In this document: one piece after another, positions 8,272 to 14,909 of the stretch
How the letters are laid out: each line of letters begins with the position of its first letter
Position numbering within the stretch: position 1 is the first letter of the stretch
Source: CAIYYX01 sp035530135
GTDB lineage: Bacteria > Pseudomonadota > Gammaproteobacteria > Burkholderiales > Rhodocyclaceae
Direction: 5' to 3'
NCBI GenBank assembly: GCA_035530135.1
Contig: DATKVJ010000020.1
Location: forward strand, 1 to 19,073
DNA length: 19,073 nt
Notes under the pieces: generated by a model
What the model saw: the letters and a program-made list of their open reading frames with translations, nothing else
What the model was told of the DNA's origin: nothing
Databases searched by the model: none
Translations under genes and position numbers: made by a program

Positions 8272-9075
8272 ATGAAGCGCGTGGCTCTGGCTGTCGCCCT
8301 GTTCGTGCTCTGCTGCGCTGCGAGTCGCGCCGGGGTCGAGGCGGGCAGCGCTGCCTTCGCCCGCGGCGACTATGCCGCAGCGTTCGAGGAGTTCCAGGCG
8401 CTCGCCGAGCGCGGCGACGTCGTCGGCGAATACTGGCTGGGCTGGCTCTACGCCACTGGCCGGGGCGTGGCGCAGGACGACGGGCAGGCGGCGCGGTGGT
8501 ACCGCAAGGCGGCGGAGCAGGGCTACGCGGGCGCGCAGTACGACCTGGGCGTGCTCTATGCCAACGGCCTGAGCGTGGCCCAGGATTACCATGAGGCGCT
8601 GTCCTGGTACCGTAAGGCGGCGGCGCAGGGCTACGCGCCGGCGCAGTTCAATCTCGGCTACCTGTATTCCGCCAAGGGCATGGGCGTGCCGCAGGACGAC
8701 GCACAGTCGGTGCGGTGGTACCGGCGGGCGGCGGAGCAGGGTTTCGGGCCGGCGCAGAACGAGCTGGGCTGGATGTATTTCAGCGGCCAAGGCGTGGCCA
8801 AGGACTTCGGACGGGCGATGCAGTGGTACGGTAAGGCGGCGGCACGCGGCTACGCTCCGGCGCAGTACAACCTGGGCCTGATGTACCTCCTTGGCCGGGG
8901 TGTCGCCGCGGATCCGGTGGCGGCTTACCGCTGGTTCCTGCTGGCGGCGGCGGGCGGCAGCCGCGGCGCCCGGGAGCGCCTGGCGCAGCTCGGATCGGTG
9001 CTGAGCGCCGCGCAGATCGCGCGGGCGAGGGCCATGGCGGGCGCGCCGGCGGACGGAACAGGGGTCGGAAAATAG
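8272..9075 (+). CDS. Exported Sel1-repeat protein
   Basis: This 267-residue protein consists of a signal peptide followed by Sel1-like repeats, helical hairpins related to TPRs that usually mediate protein-protein contacts. The N-terminus MKRVALAVALFVLCCAASRA fits a signal peptide with likely cleavage after Ala20; the cysteines at 14-15 do not make a good lipobox. Five repeats of 36-37 residues run from about 50 to 230, each with an AQYxLGxLYxxGxGVxxD half and a WYRKAAxQGY half. The DNA shows a period of 108, 111, 108 and 108 bp between the repeated TGG codons at 8497, 8605, 8716, 8824 and 8932. The ATG at 8272 is chosen because the signal peptide begins there. No partner is indicated; it follows mnmE by 64 bp and precedes a permease gene by 20 bp. 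Confidence 0.9.
   Translation: MKRVALAVALFVLCCAASRAGVEAGSAAFARGDYAAAFEEFQALAERGDVVGEYWLGWLYATGRGVAQDDGQAARWYRKAAEQGYAGAQYDLGVLYANGLSVAQDYHEALSWYRKAAAQGYAPAQFNLGYLYSAKGMGVPQDDAQSVRWYRRAAEQGFGPAQNELGWMYFSGQGVAKDFGRAMQWYGKAAARGYAPAQYNLGLMYLLGRGVAADPVAAYRWFLLAAAGGSRGARERLAQLGSVLSAAQIARARAMAGAPADGTGVGK
8419..8961 (+). repeat. Five tandem Sel1-coding repeats
   Basis: The coding DNA repeats with a 108-bp unit (one unit is 111 bp). The most conserved part of each unit reads like TGGTACCGCAAGGCGGCGG followed by a Gln- or Arg-Gly-Tyr segment. The units are diverged, so the array looks old rather than recently expanded. Confidence 0.85.
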
Positions 9076-9095
9076 CCTCGGTTCGCGCATAGCCG

Positions 9096-9860
9096 ATGGC
9101 CGGCATCGATTGGCTGCTGCTCGCCGGCATGGCTTTCGTCGCCGGCTTGGTCGACGCCGTGGTGGGGGGCGGCGGCCTGATCCAGATTCCGGCGCTGTTC
9201 ACGGTCCTGCCGCGGGCGCTGCCGGCGGTCCTGTTCGGCACCAACAAGCTCGCTTCGATTTTCGGCACGGCCAGCGCCGCGGTCCGCTACGCGCGGCGCA
9301 TCCGGGTGCCCTGGCGCGCGGCCTTGCCGGCGGCGGTTTCGGCCTTCGTTTTTTCCTACCTGGGCGCGATGGCGGTATCGCACTTGCCCCGGGCGCTGCT
9401 GCGCCCCCTGGTGCTGCTGCTGCTGATCGTCGTGGCGCTCTACACCTTCGCCCGCAAGGACTTCGGCAGCGTCGATCACGGCCGCCACCACGGTGCTTCC
9501 GACATGCTTCTGGCCGTCCTGATCGGCGCCGTGCTCGGCTTTTACGACGGGTTCTTCGGGCCGGGAACCGGCAGCTTCCTGATTTTCGTGTTCATCCGCG
9601 TCTTCGGACTCGATTTCCTGCGCGCCTCGAGCGCGGCGAAAATCGTCAATGTCGCCACCAACGCCGCCGCCCTGCTGTACTTCGGTGCCCACGGACAGGT
9701 GCTCTGGGCGGTGGCGGCGCTGATGGCGACGTTCAATATCGCGGGCGCCGTCTTCGGCACCCACCTCGCCCTGCGTCACGGCAGCGGCTTCGTGCGCAAG
9801 ATGTTCCTGGCGGTGGCCACGATGCTGATCGTGAAATTCGGCTACGATACTTTTACCTGA
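9096..9860 (+). CDS. TSUP-family (TauE/SafE) membrane permease, YfcA-like
   Basis: This 254-residue, strongly hydrophobic protein (about eight membrane spans) belongs to the 4-toluene sulfonate uptake permease family, whose members export or import small organosulfur or organic anions; for most the substrate is unknown. The internal two-fold repeat is clear: AGLVDAVVGGGGLIQIP (16-32) with TNK at 49-51 in the first half, and GFYDGFFGPGTGSF (148-161) with SSAAKIVNVATN in the second. The GFYDGFFGPGTGSF form resembles E. coli YfcA. The ATG at 9096 has no good Shine-Dalgarno; it lies 20 bp after the Sel1 gene and may be coupled to it. A role together with the downstream ABC importer is possible but not shown. 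Confidence 0.92.
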   Translation: MAGIDWLLLAGMAFVAGLVDAVVGGGGLIQIPALFTVLPRALPAVLFGTNKLASIFGTASAAVRYARRIRVPWRAALPAAVSAFVFSYLGAMAVSHLPRALLRPLVLLLLIVVALYTFARKDFGSVDHGRHHGASDMLLAVLIGAVLGFYDGFFGPGTGSFLIFVFIRVFGLDFLRASSAAKIVNVATNAAALLYFGAHGQVLWAVAALMATFNIAGAVFGTHLALRHGSGFVRKMFLAVATMLIVKFGYDTFT

Positions 9861-9987
9861 ACGGCGCGAAGTGCATTATGATTCAAAAAGGTGAATTTGA
9901 TAGATTATCTTGTATCATTAACAATTTAGGGATGATCTGTTGAGGCCTAATTAATAACGTCGATCATCAAGACCCATAGGAGGAGAC
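9861..9987 (+). promoter_or_regulatory. AT-rich leader of the ABC importer operon
   Basis: This 127-bp gap is clearly AT-richer than the flanking genes and probably contains the operon promoter. The best pair I see, TTGATA (9897-9902) with AACAAT (9920-9925) at 17-bp spacing, has only a 4/6 match in the -10, so I do not assign it firmly. A partial dyad TGATA/TATCA (9898-9902 and 9913-9917) overlaps it. The gap ends in AGGAGGAG (9978-9985), an unusually strong ribosome-binding site 2 bp before the binding-protein ATG. Confidence 0.45.
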
Positions 9988-11133
9988 ATGAAGATAAGAT
10001 TGCTGTTCGCCGCGCTCGCATCGGTTACCGCGGCATCCATGGCCCACGCCGACATCAAGGTCGGCGTGCTCGTGTCGGCGACCGGTCCGGCCGCCTCTCT
10101 CGGCATCCCGGAGAAGAACACCATCGCGTTGCTGCCGACCACCGTCGCCGGCCAGAAAATCCACTACATCGTCCTCGACGACGGCTCCGATACCACCAAG
10201 GCCGTGACCGACACCAAGAAGCTGATCAGCGAGGACAAGGTCGATGCCATCCTCGGCTCGAGCATCACGCCCAATTCGCTGGCCATGGTCGATGTCGTCG
10301 GCGAGGCCAAGACGCCGATGGTTTCGATGGCGGCCTCGGCGCAAATCATCGAGCCGATGGACGCCAATCGTCACTGGGTGTTCAAGGTGCCGCAGAACGA
10401 CTCGCAGATGGCCGACGCCATCACCGAGCACATGAACAAGGCCGGGATCAAGACGGTCGCCTTCATCGGCTTCTCGGATGCCTACGGCGAAGGCTGGTGG
10501 AAAGAGTTCAGCAAGAGCGCCGCGGCGCACCATATCAAGATCGTCGACAACGAGCGCTACAACCGCACCGACACCTCGGTCACCGGGCAGGTGCTGAAGA
10601 TCGTCTCGGCCAATCCGGAGGCCGTGCTGATCGCCGGTTCCGGCACACCGGCGGCATTGCCGGAGGTGGCGCTCAAGGAGCGGGGTTACAAGGGCACGAT
10701 CTACCAGACCCACGGCGTCGCCAACAACGATTTCCTGCGCGTCGGCGGCAAGGACGTCGAGGGCACCTGGCTGCCGGCCGGTCCGGTCCTGGTGGCCGAG
10801 CAGCTGCCCGACTCGAACCCGATCAAGAAGGTGGCGCTCGATTACGTCAAGAGGTACGAGGCGGTCTATGGTGCCGGCAGCGTATCGACCTTCGGCGCCC
10901 ACGCCTGGGATGCCGGCCGCTTGCTGGATAACGCCATCCCCGCGGCGCTGAAGAAGGCGAAGCCGGGAACCGCGCAATTCCGCGCCGCGCTGCGCGATGC
11001 CCTGGAAAATACCAAGAACTTCGTCGGCGCCCACGGCATCTTCAACATGACGCCCACCAACCACAACGGCTTCGACCAGCGCGCCAGAGTCATGGTGAAA
11101 ATCGTGAACGGCAAATGGAAGCTCGAGCAGTGA
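9988..11133 (+). CDS. HAAT-family ABC importer, periplasmic substrate-binding protein
   Basis: This 381-residue protein is the ligand-binding component of a branched-chain-amino-acid-type ABC importer. It starts with a signal peptide (MKIRLLFAALASVTAASMAHA, cleavage before Asp22) and goes on as a type 1 periplasmic binding fold: DIKVGVLVSATGPAASLG at the first strand, LDDGSDTTKAVTDTKKLI, and the hinge region GFSDAYGEG. The GPAASLGIPEKN version occurs in importers for amino acids, aromatic acids and other carboxylates, so leucine-type transport should not be assumed. The AGGAGGAG ribosome-binding site predicts high expression, as usual for binding proteins needed in excess over the membrane parts. 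Two hairpins lie between it and livH. Confidence 0.93.
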   Translation: MKIRLLFAALASVTAASMAHADIKVGVLVSATGPAASLGIPEKNTIALLPTTVAGQKIHYIVLDDGSDTTKAVTDTKKLISEDKVDAILGSSITPNSLAMVDVVGEAKTPMVSMAASAQIIEPMDANRHWVFKVPQNDSQMADAITEHMNKAGIKTVAFIGFSDAYGEGWWKEFSKSAAAHHIKIVDNERYNRTDTSVTGQVLKIVSANPEAVLIAGSGTPAALPEVALKERGYKGTIYQTHGVANNDFLRVGGKDVEGTWLPAGPVLVAEQLPDSNPIKKVALDYVKRYEAVYGAGSVSTFGAHAWDAGRLLDNAIPAALKKAKPGTAQFRAALRDALENTKNFVGAHGIFNMTPTNHNGFDQRARVMVKIVNGKWKLEQ

Positions 11134-11142
11134 GAAGGGCGG

Positions 11143-11161
11143 CGGGACGCGCGTCGTCCCG
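11143..11161 (+). repeat. Hairpin 1 after the binding-protein gene
   Basis: CGGGACG (11143-11149) and CGTCCCG (11155-11161) form a perfect 7-bp stem with a 5-base loop, starting 9 bases after the stop codon. It lacks a T-run. Together with the next hairpin it is placed where it could protect the upstream mRNA from 3' exonucleases. Confidence 0.6.
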
Positions 11162-11174
11162 TTGACGTTCTACC

Positions 11175-11204
11175 GGGGGCGCCCAGGAAAGTTGCGGCGC
11201 CCCC
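11175..11204 (+). terminator. Hairpin 2, likely attenuator between binding protein and livH
   Basis: GGGGGCGCC (11175-11183) and GGCGCCCCC (11196-11204) make a perfect 9-bp GC stem with a 12-base loop, followed by AATCATTT. The downstream T-content is poor for a strong intrinsic terminator, so partial termination or mRNA stabilisation is more likely. In binding-protein operons this gives more binding protein than permease. Confidence 0.55.
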
Positions 11205-11225
11205 AATCATTTCGAGAGTCGCCGC

Positions 11226-12263
11226 ATGAATATGCAAATCGCACTCCTGCTCGGGCAGGATGGCCTGACCAATGGCGCCATTTACGCGCTGCTGGCGCTG
11301 GCGCTGGTCCTGGTATTCACCGTCACCCGGGTGATTTTCATTCCGCAGGGCGAGTTTGTCGCTTTCGGCGCGCTGACCCTGGCCGGCTTTCAGGCCGGCA
11401 AGACGCCGGGCACGCTGTGGTTGCTGCTCGGCACCGGGGCGGCGGTGGCCCTGATCGACGTCGTGGCCGCGTTGCGCTCCGGCGCCATCCGGCGTATCCC
11501 GCGGATCCTGCTTTGGAACCTGGCCTATCCGGCGGCGGCGGCGGCCGTCGTCTTTCTCGCTAAGCCCGTCGCCTGGCCGCTGCCGGCCCAGGTGCTGCTG
11601 GCCCTGGCCCTGGTGGTTCCGCTCGGACCGATGATCTATCGCCTGGCCTTCCAACCGGTCGCAGAGGCGTCGGTGCTGGTGCTGTTGATCGTCGCGGTCG
11701 CGGTACACCTGGCCCTGGTCGGACTGGGGCTGCTGTTCTTCGGCGCCGAGGGCTCGCGCACGACCGCTTTCAGCGGCGCCTCCTTGCAGCTCGGCAGCAT
11801 CGCCGTCAACGGCCAGACGCTGTGGGTGCTGGGCTCCAGCGTCTTCCTGATCGTCGCGCTGTACCTGTTCTTCGGCCGCACCATCTACGGCAAGGCCCTG
11901 CGCGCCACCGCCATCAACCGCACCGGTGCGCGCCTGATGGGCATCTCGACGGTGATGGCGGGCAAGCTGTCCTTCCTGCTGGCGGCGCTGATCGGCGCCT
12001 TTTCCGGCATCCTGATCGCCCCGATCACCACCATCTACTACGATACCGGCTTCCTGATCGGCCTGAAGGGCTTCGTCGGCGCCATCATCGGCGGCCTGGC
12101 GAGCTATCCCGCCGCGGCAGCGGGCGCGCTGGCGGTCGGCCTACTCGAGTCCTATTCGTCGTTCTGGGCCAGCGCCTTCAAGGAGGTGATCGTCTTCACC
12201 CTGATCATCCCGGTGCTGGTGTGGCGTTCCCTGACCACGCACCACGTCGGGGAGGACGAGTGA
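11226..12263 (+). CDS. livH: HAAT-family ABC importer permease, LivH type
   Basis: This is one of the two membrane subunits of the importer, forming the channel with the LivM-type permease. The 345-residue protein is nearly all hydrophobic, with about eight or nine spans. LivH hallmarks are GLTNGAIYALLALALVLVF (13-31), the loop GKALRATAINRTGARLMGI (222-240) that contacts the ATPase, and GLKGFVGAIIGGLASYP (279-295). It is about 50 residues longer than E. coli LivH (about 308 or fewer); the extra seems to lie near 80-135, with a basic stretch (RSGAIRRIPR) and an additional hydrophobic segment. The ATG at 11226 follows a GAGAG; ATG 11232 is an alternative. The end overlaps livM by one base. Confidence 0.93.
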   Translation: MNMQIALLLGQDGLTNGAIYALLALALVLVFTVTRVIFIPQGEFVAFGALTLAGFQAGKTPGTLWLLLGTGAAVALIDVVAALRSGAIRRIPRILLWNLAYPAAAAAVVFLAKPVAWPLPAQVLLALALVVPLGPMIYRLAFQPVAEASVLVLLIVAVAVHLALVGLGLLFFGAEGSRTTAFSGASLQLGSIAVNGQTLWVLGSSVFLIVALYLFFGRTIYGKALRATAINRTGARLMGISTVMAGKLSFLLAALIGAFSGILIAPITTIYYDTGFLIGLKGFVGAIIGGLASYPAAAAGALAVGLLESYSSFWASAFKEVIVFTLIIPVLVWRSLTTHHVGEDE

Positions 12264-14059
12264 TGATGCCGCGCGCCGCCCTCGCCGCCTTTCTCGTCCT
12301 GCTGGGCTCGGTGCCGCTGGTGCTGCCCGAGTTCTACGTGACGCTGATGAACTACATCGGGCTCTACGCCATCGTGGCGCTCGGGCTGGTGCTGCTCACC
12401 GGCGTCGGCGGGCTGATCTCGTTCGGCCAGGCCGCCTTCGTCGGGCTGGGCGCCTACACCACCGCCTACCTGACCACGGCGACCGGATTGCCCGGGTGGC
12501 TGGCGCCGTTCGCCGGTTCGCCCTGGCTGGCACTGCTGATCGGCCTGGCGATCACCGCGCTGGTGGCGCTGCTCTTGGGCGCCCTGACGCTGCGCCTGTC
12601 CGGACACTATCTGCCGCTCGGCACCATCGCCTGGGGCATCAGCATCTACTTCCTGTTCGGCAATCTGGATTTCATCGGCGGCTTCACCGGTATCACCGGC
12701 ATCCCCGCGCTCAGCGTCTTCGGCCACGAGTTGGGCGACGGACGCCAGTTCTATTACCTGATCTGGCTGGCGCTGCTGGCGATGGTCTGGGCGGCCGGGA
12801 ATCTGCTCGACTCGCGCTCGGGCCGCGCCATCCGTGCCCTCAAGGGCGGCAGCCTGATGGCCGAGGCGATGGGCGTCGACACCGCCCGGCTGAAGACCGC
12901 GATCTTCCTCATCGCGGCGCTGTTCGCCTGCGTCTCGGGCTGGCTCTACGCGCACCTGCAACGCTTCGTGAACCCGACGCCGTTCGGGCTGGGCATCGGC
13001 ATCGAATACCTGTTCATGGCGGTGATCGGCGGCGCGGCCAGCGTCTGGGGCGCGCTGCTCGGTGCCGGCGTGATCACCCTGCTCAAGGAGTGGTTGCAGG
13101 ATCTGCTGCCGAGGCTGCTCGGCAGCAGCGGCAATTTCGAGGTGATCGTGTTCGGCATCCTGATGGTGCTGATGCTGCAGCGCTCGCGCGACGGACTCTG
13201 GCCGGTGCTGGTCAGGCTGGTCCCGTCCCGGCGTCGGGATCCCGAGGACGGGGCGGTGGCGGCGGCGCCGCCGCTGCCCCGGCGAGGGATGCCGCGGGCC
13301 GGGACGCCGCTGCTCGAGGCGCGGGACGTGAAGAAGCAGTTTGGCGGGCTGGTCGCGAACAACAACATGAGCCTGGCGGTGAGGGCCGGCGAGGTGCTGG
13401 CGCTGATCGGACCCAATGGCGCGGGCAAGAGCACGATGTTCAACCTGATTTCCGGCGTCCTGCCGCTGACCGCCGGCGAGATCCGCTTCCTCGGCGAGCG
13501 GGTCGATGGCCTCTGTTCGCGCAAGATCGCCCGTCGCGGCATGAGCCGCACCTTCCAGCACGTGCGCCTGATGCCGACGATGACCGTGCTGGAGAACGCC
13601 GCCATCGGCGCCCACATGCGCGGCACCAAGGGGGTGATGGCCGCGGCGCTGCGTCTGGATCGGGCTGAGGAGCGGCGCGTGCTGGCCGAGGCGGCGCGCC
13701 AGGTCGAGCGCGTCGGCTTGCGCTCGCACATGTTCGAGCCGGCCGGCAGCCTGGCCCTGGGCCAGCAGCGCATCCTCGAGATCGCCCGGGCGCTGGCCTC
13801 GGACCCCTGCCTGCTGCTGCTCGACGAACCGGCCGCGGGCCTGCGCTACCTGGAGAAGCAGGCGTTGGCCGAGCTGTTGCGGCGGCTGCGCGACGAGGGC
13901 ATGGGGATTCTTCTGGTCGAGCACGACATGGATTTCGTCATGGGGCTGGCCGACCGCGTGGTGGTGATGGAATTCGGTGAAAAGATCGCGGAGGGCCTGC
14001 CGGAGGAAGTGCAACGCGATCCGGCGGTGCTCGAAGCCTACCTCGGAGGTGTCGAGTGA
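12263..14059 (+). CDS. livM-livG: HAAT-family ABC importer, LivM permease fused to LivG ATPase
   Basis: One 598-residue polypeptide carries the second permease and the first ATPase of the importer. Residues 1 to about 320 are a LivM-type membrane domain (YIGLYAIVALGLVLLTGVGG, then LISFGQAAFVGLGAYTTAYL). A basic, Ala/Pro-rich linker (about 320-348) follows, then the ATPase: Walker A GPNGAGKST (383-391), LALGQQR in the signature-motif position, Walker B LLLLDEP (517-523) and the H-loop EHD (from 553). There is no stop or frameshift, so this is a true fusion. The start at 12263 has GGAGG (12251-12255) seven bases upstream and overlaps the livH stop; ATG 12266 is equally possible. The livF start overlaps its stop codon. 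Confidence 0.94.
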   Translation: MMPRAALAAFLVLLGSVPLVLPEFYVTLMNYIGLYAIVALGLVLLTGVGGLISFGQAAFVGLGAYTTAYLTTATGLPGWLAPFAGSPWLALLIGLAITALVALLLGALTLRLSGHYLPLGTIAWGISIYFLFGNLDFIGGFTGITGIPALSVFGHELGDGRQFYYLIWLALLAMVWAAGNLLDSRSGRAIRALKGGSLMAEAMGVDTARLKTAIFLIAALFACVSGWLYAHLQRFVNPTPFGLGIGIEYLFMAVIGGAASVWGALLGAGVITLLKEWLQDLLPRLLGSSGNFEVIVFGILMVLMLQRSRDGLWPVLVRLVPSRRRDPEDGAVAAAPPLPRRGMPRAGTPLLEARDVKKQFGGLVANNNMSLAVRAGEVLALIGPNGAGKSTMFNLISGVLPLTAGEIRFLGERVDGLCSRKIARRGMSRTFQHVRLMPTMTVLENAAIGAHMRGTKGVMAAALRLDRAEERRVLAEAARQVERVGLRSHMFEPAGSLALGQQRILEIARALASDPCLLLLDEPAAGLRYLEKQALAELLRRLRDEGMGILLVEHDMDFVMGLADRVVVMEFGEKIAEGLPEEVQRDPAVLEAYLGGVE

Positions 14060-14793
14060 AAGCGGAGAGGGTGCTCGAGGTCGCCGACCTGTGCGTCGCC
14101 TACGGCAAGGTCGAAGCCCTGCATCACGTCAGCCTGAGCGTCGGTCCGGGCCAGATCGTCACCGTGATCGGCCCCAACGGTGCCGGCAAGACCACCATGC
14201 TCTGCGCCATCATGGGCTTGCTCGGTCGGAGCCAGGGCCGGATCGCCTTCATGGGCCGGGAGCAGGGCGAGATCGAGGTCGAGCGCATGGTGACGCTGGG
14301 CATGAATCTGGTGCCGGAGCGGCGCGAGCTGTTCGGCGAGATGAGCGTCGAGGACAACCTGCTGCTCGGCGCCTTCATGAGCTACCGCAGGGGGCGGCGC
14401 GATCAACGCGAGACCATGGATGACGTGTTCCGCATTTTCCCGCGTCTCAAGGAGCGCCGGGCGCAGCAGGCCGGGACGCTCTCGGGCGGCGAACGGCAGA
14501 TGCTGGCGGTCGGCCGCGCCCTGATGGCCAAGCCCAAGCTGTTGATGCTGGACGAGCCCAGCCTCGGTCTGGCACCGCTGGTGGTGCGCGAGATTTTCCG
14601 GGTCATCGCCGACCTGAAGCAGGCTGGCGTGGCCATCCTGCTGGTCGAGCAGAATGCCCGCGCGGCGCTGCAGATCGCCGACTACGCTTACGTCCTGGAG
14701 ACCGGCGAGATCGCGCTGGAAGGGCCCAGCGCCGAGCTGATCGGCGATCCCAAGGTGGTCGAGAGCTATCTCGGCTTGGGCGGGAAGCGCTGA
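14056..14793 (+). CDS. livF: HAAT-family ABC importer ATPase, LivF type
   Basis: LivF is the second ATPase and should pair with the LivG domain of the upstream fusion to power transport. The 245-residue protein has Walker A GPNGAGKTT (39-47), signature LSGGERQ (142-148), Walker B LLMLDEP (162-168) and LLVEQNARAAL, where LivF proteins characteristically carry EQN at the H-loop. VPERRELFGEMSVEDNL is the typical LivF Q-loop region. The GTG start at 14056 overlaps the livM-livG stop (GTGA) and has CGGAGG (14044-14049) six bases upstream. The stop codon ends one base before a parS site. The downstream 116 bp show no clear terminator. Confidence 0.95.
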   Translation: MKAERVLEVADLCVAYGKVEALHHVSLSVGPGQIVTVIGPNGAGKTTMLCAIMGLLGRSQGRIAFMGREQGEIEVERMVTLGMNLVPERRELFGEMSVEDNLLLGAFMSYRRGRRDQRETMDDVFRIFPRLKERRAQQAGTLSGGERQMLAVGRALMAKPKLLMLDEPSLGLAPLVVREIFRVIADLKQAGVAILLVEQNARAALQIADYAYVLETGEIALEGPSAELIGDPKVVESYLGLGGKR

Positions 14794-14809
14794 CGTTCCA
14801 CGTGGAACG
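14794..14809. other. parS centromere site 1
   Basis: CGTTCCACGTGGAACG is a perfect 16-bp palindrome matching the conserved parS core GTTCCACGTGGAAC bound by ParB. It begins on the base directly after the livF stop codon. ParB would load here as a CTP-dependent clamp and spread, forming the partition complex near the origin. Confidence 0.9.
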
Positions 14810-14831
14810 CTCCCGCCGGGATGGCCGGATT

Positions 14832-14847
14832 GGTTTCACGTGGAACG
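14832..14847. other. parS centromere site 2 (mixed arms)
   Basis: GGTTTCACGTGGAACG has the parS core GTTTCACGTGGAAC. Its left arm matches the GTTTCACG form and its right arm the CGTGGAAC form, so the palindrome has one mismatched pair. Its centre is 38 bp from the centre of site 1. Both arm versions are known in functional parS sites, so this one is probably also bound. Confidence 0.85.
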
Positions 14848-14909
14848 AGCGCCTGTGATTATTCCGACGTGAGGGGTATCATTGCGCCTCCCTCGTTTCG
14901 GCCGTTGCG

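Noticed and set aside
11822..12262. Upstream extension of the LivM-LivG frame into livH
   Set aside because: The extension overlaps livH in another frame and translates to Arg/Pro/Gly-rich sequence; the LivM start at 12263 has a good GGAGG and begins a proper membrane protein.
12152..14014. Minus-strand open frame of 620 codons opposite livM-livG
   Set aside because: Same reasoning: it is a shadow of a motif-complete gene, with His/Gln/Arg/Asp-rich translation and no ribosome-binding site or family match.
14794..14809. Perfect palindrome after livF read as a transcription terminator
   Set aside because: It has no loop and no T-run and matches the parS core exactly, so the partition-site reading is better.
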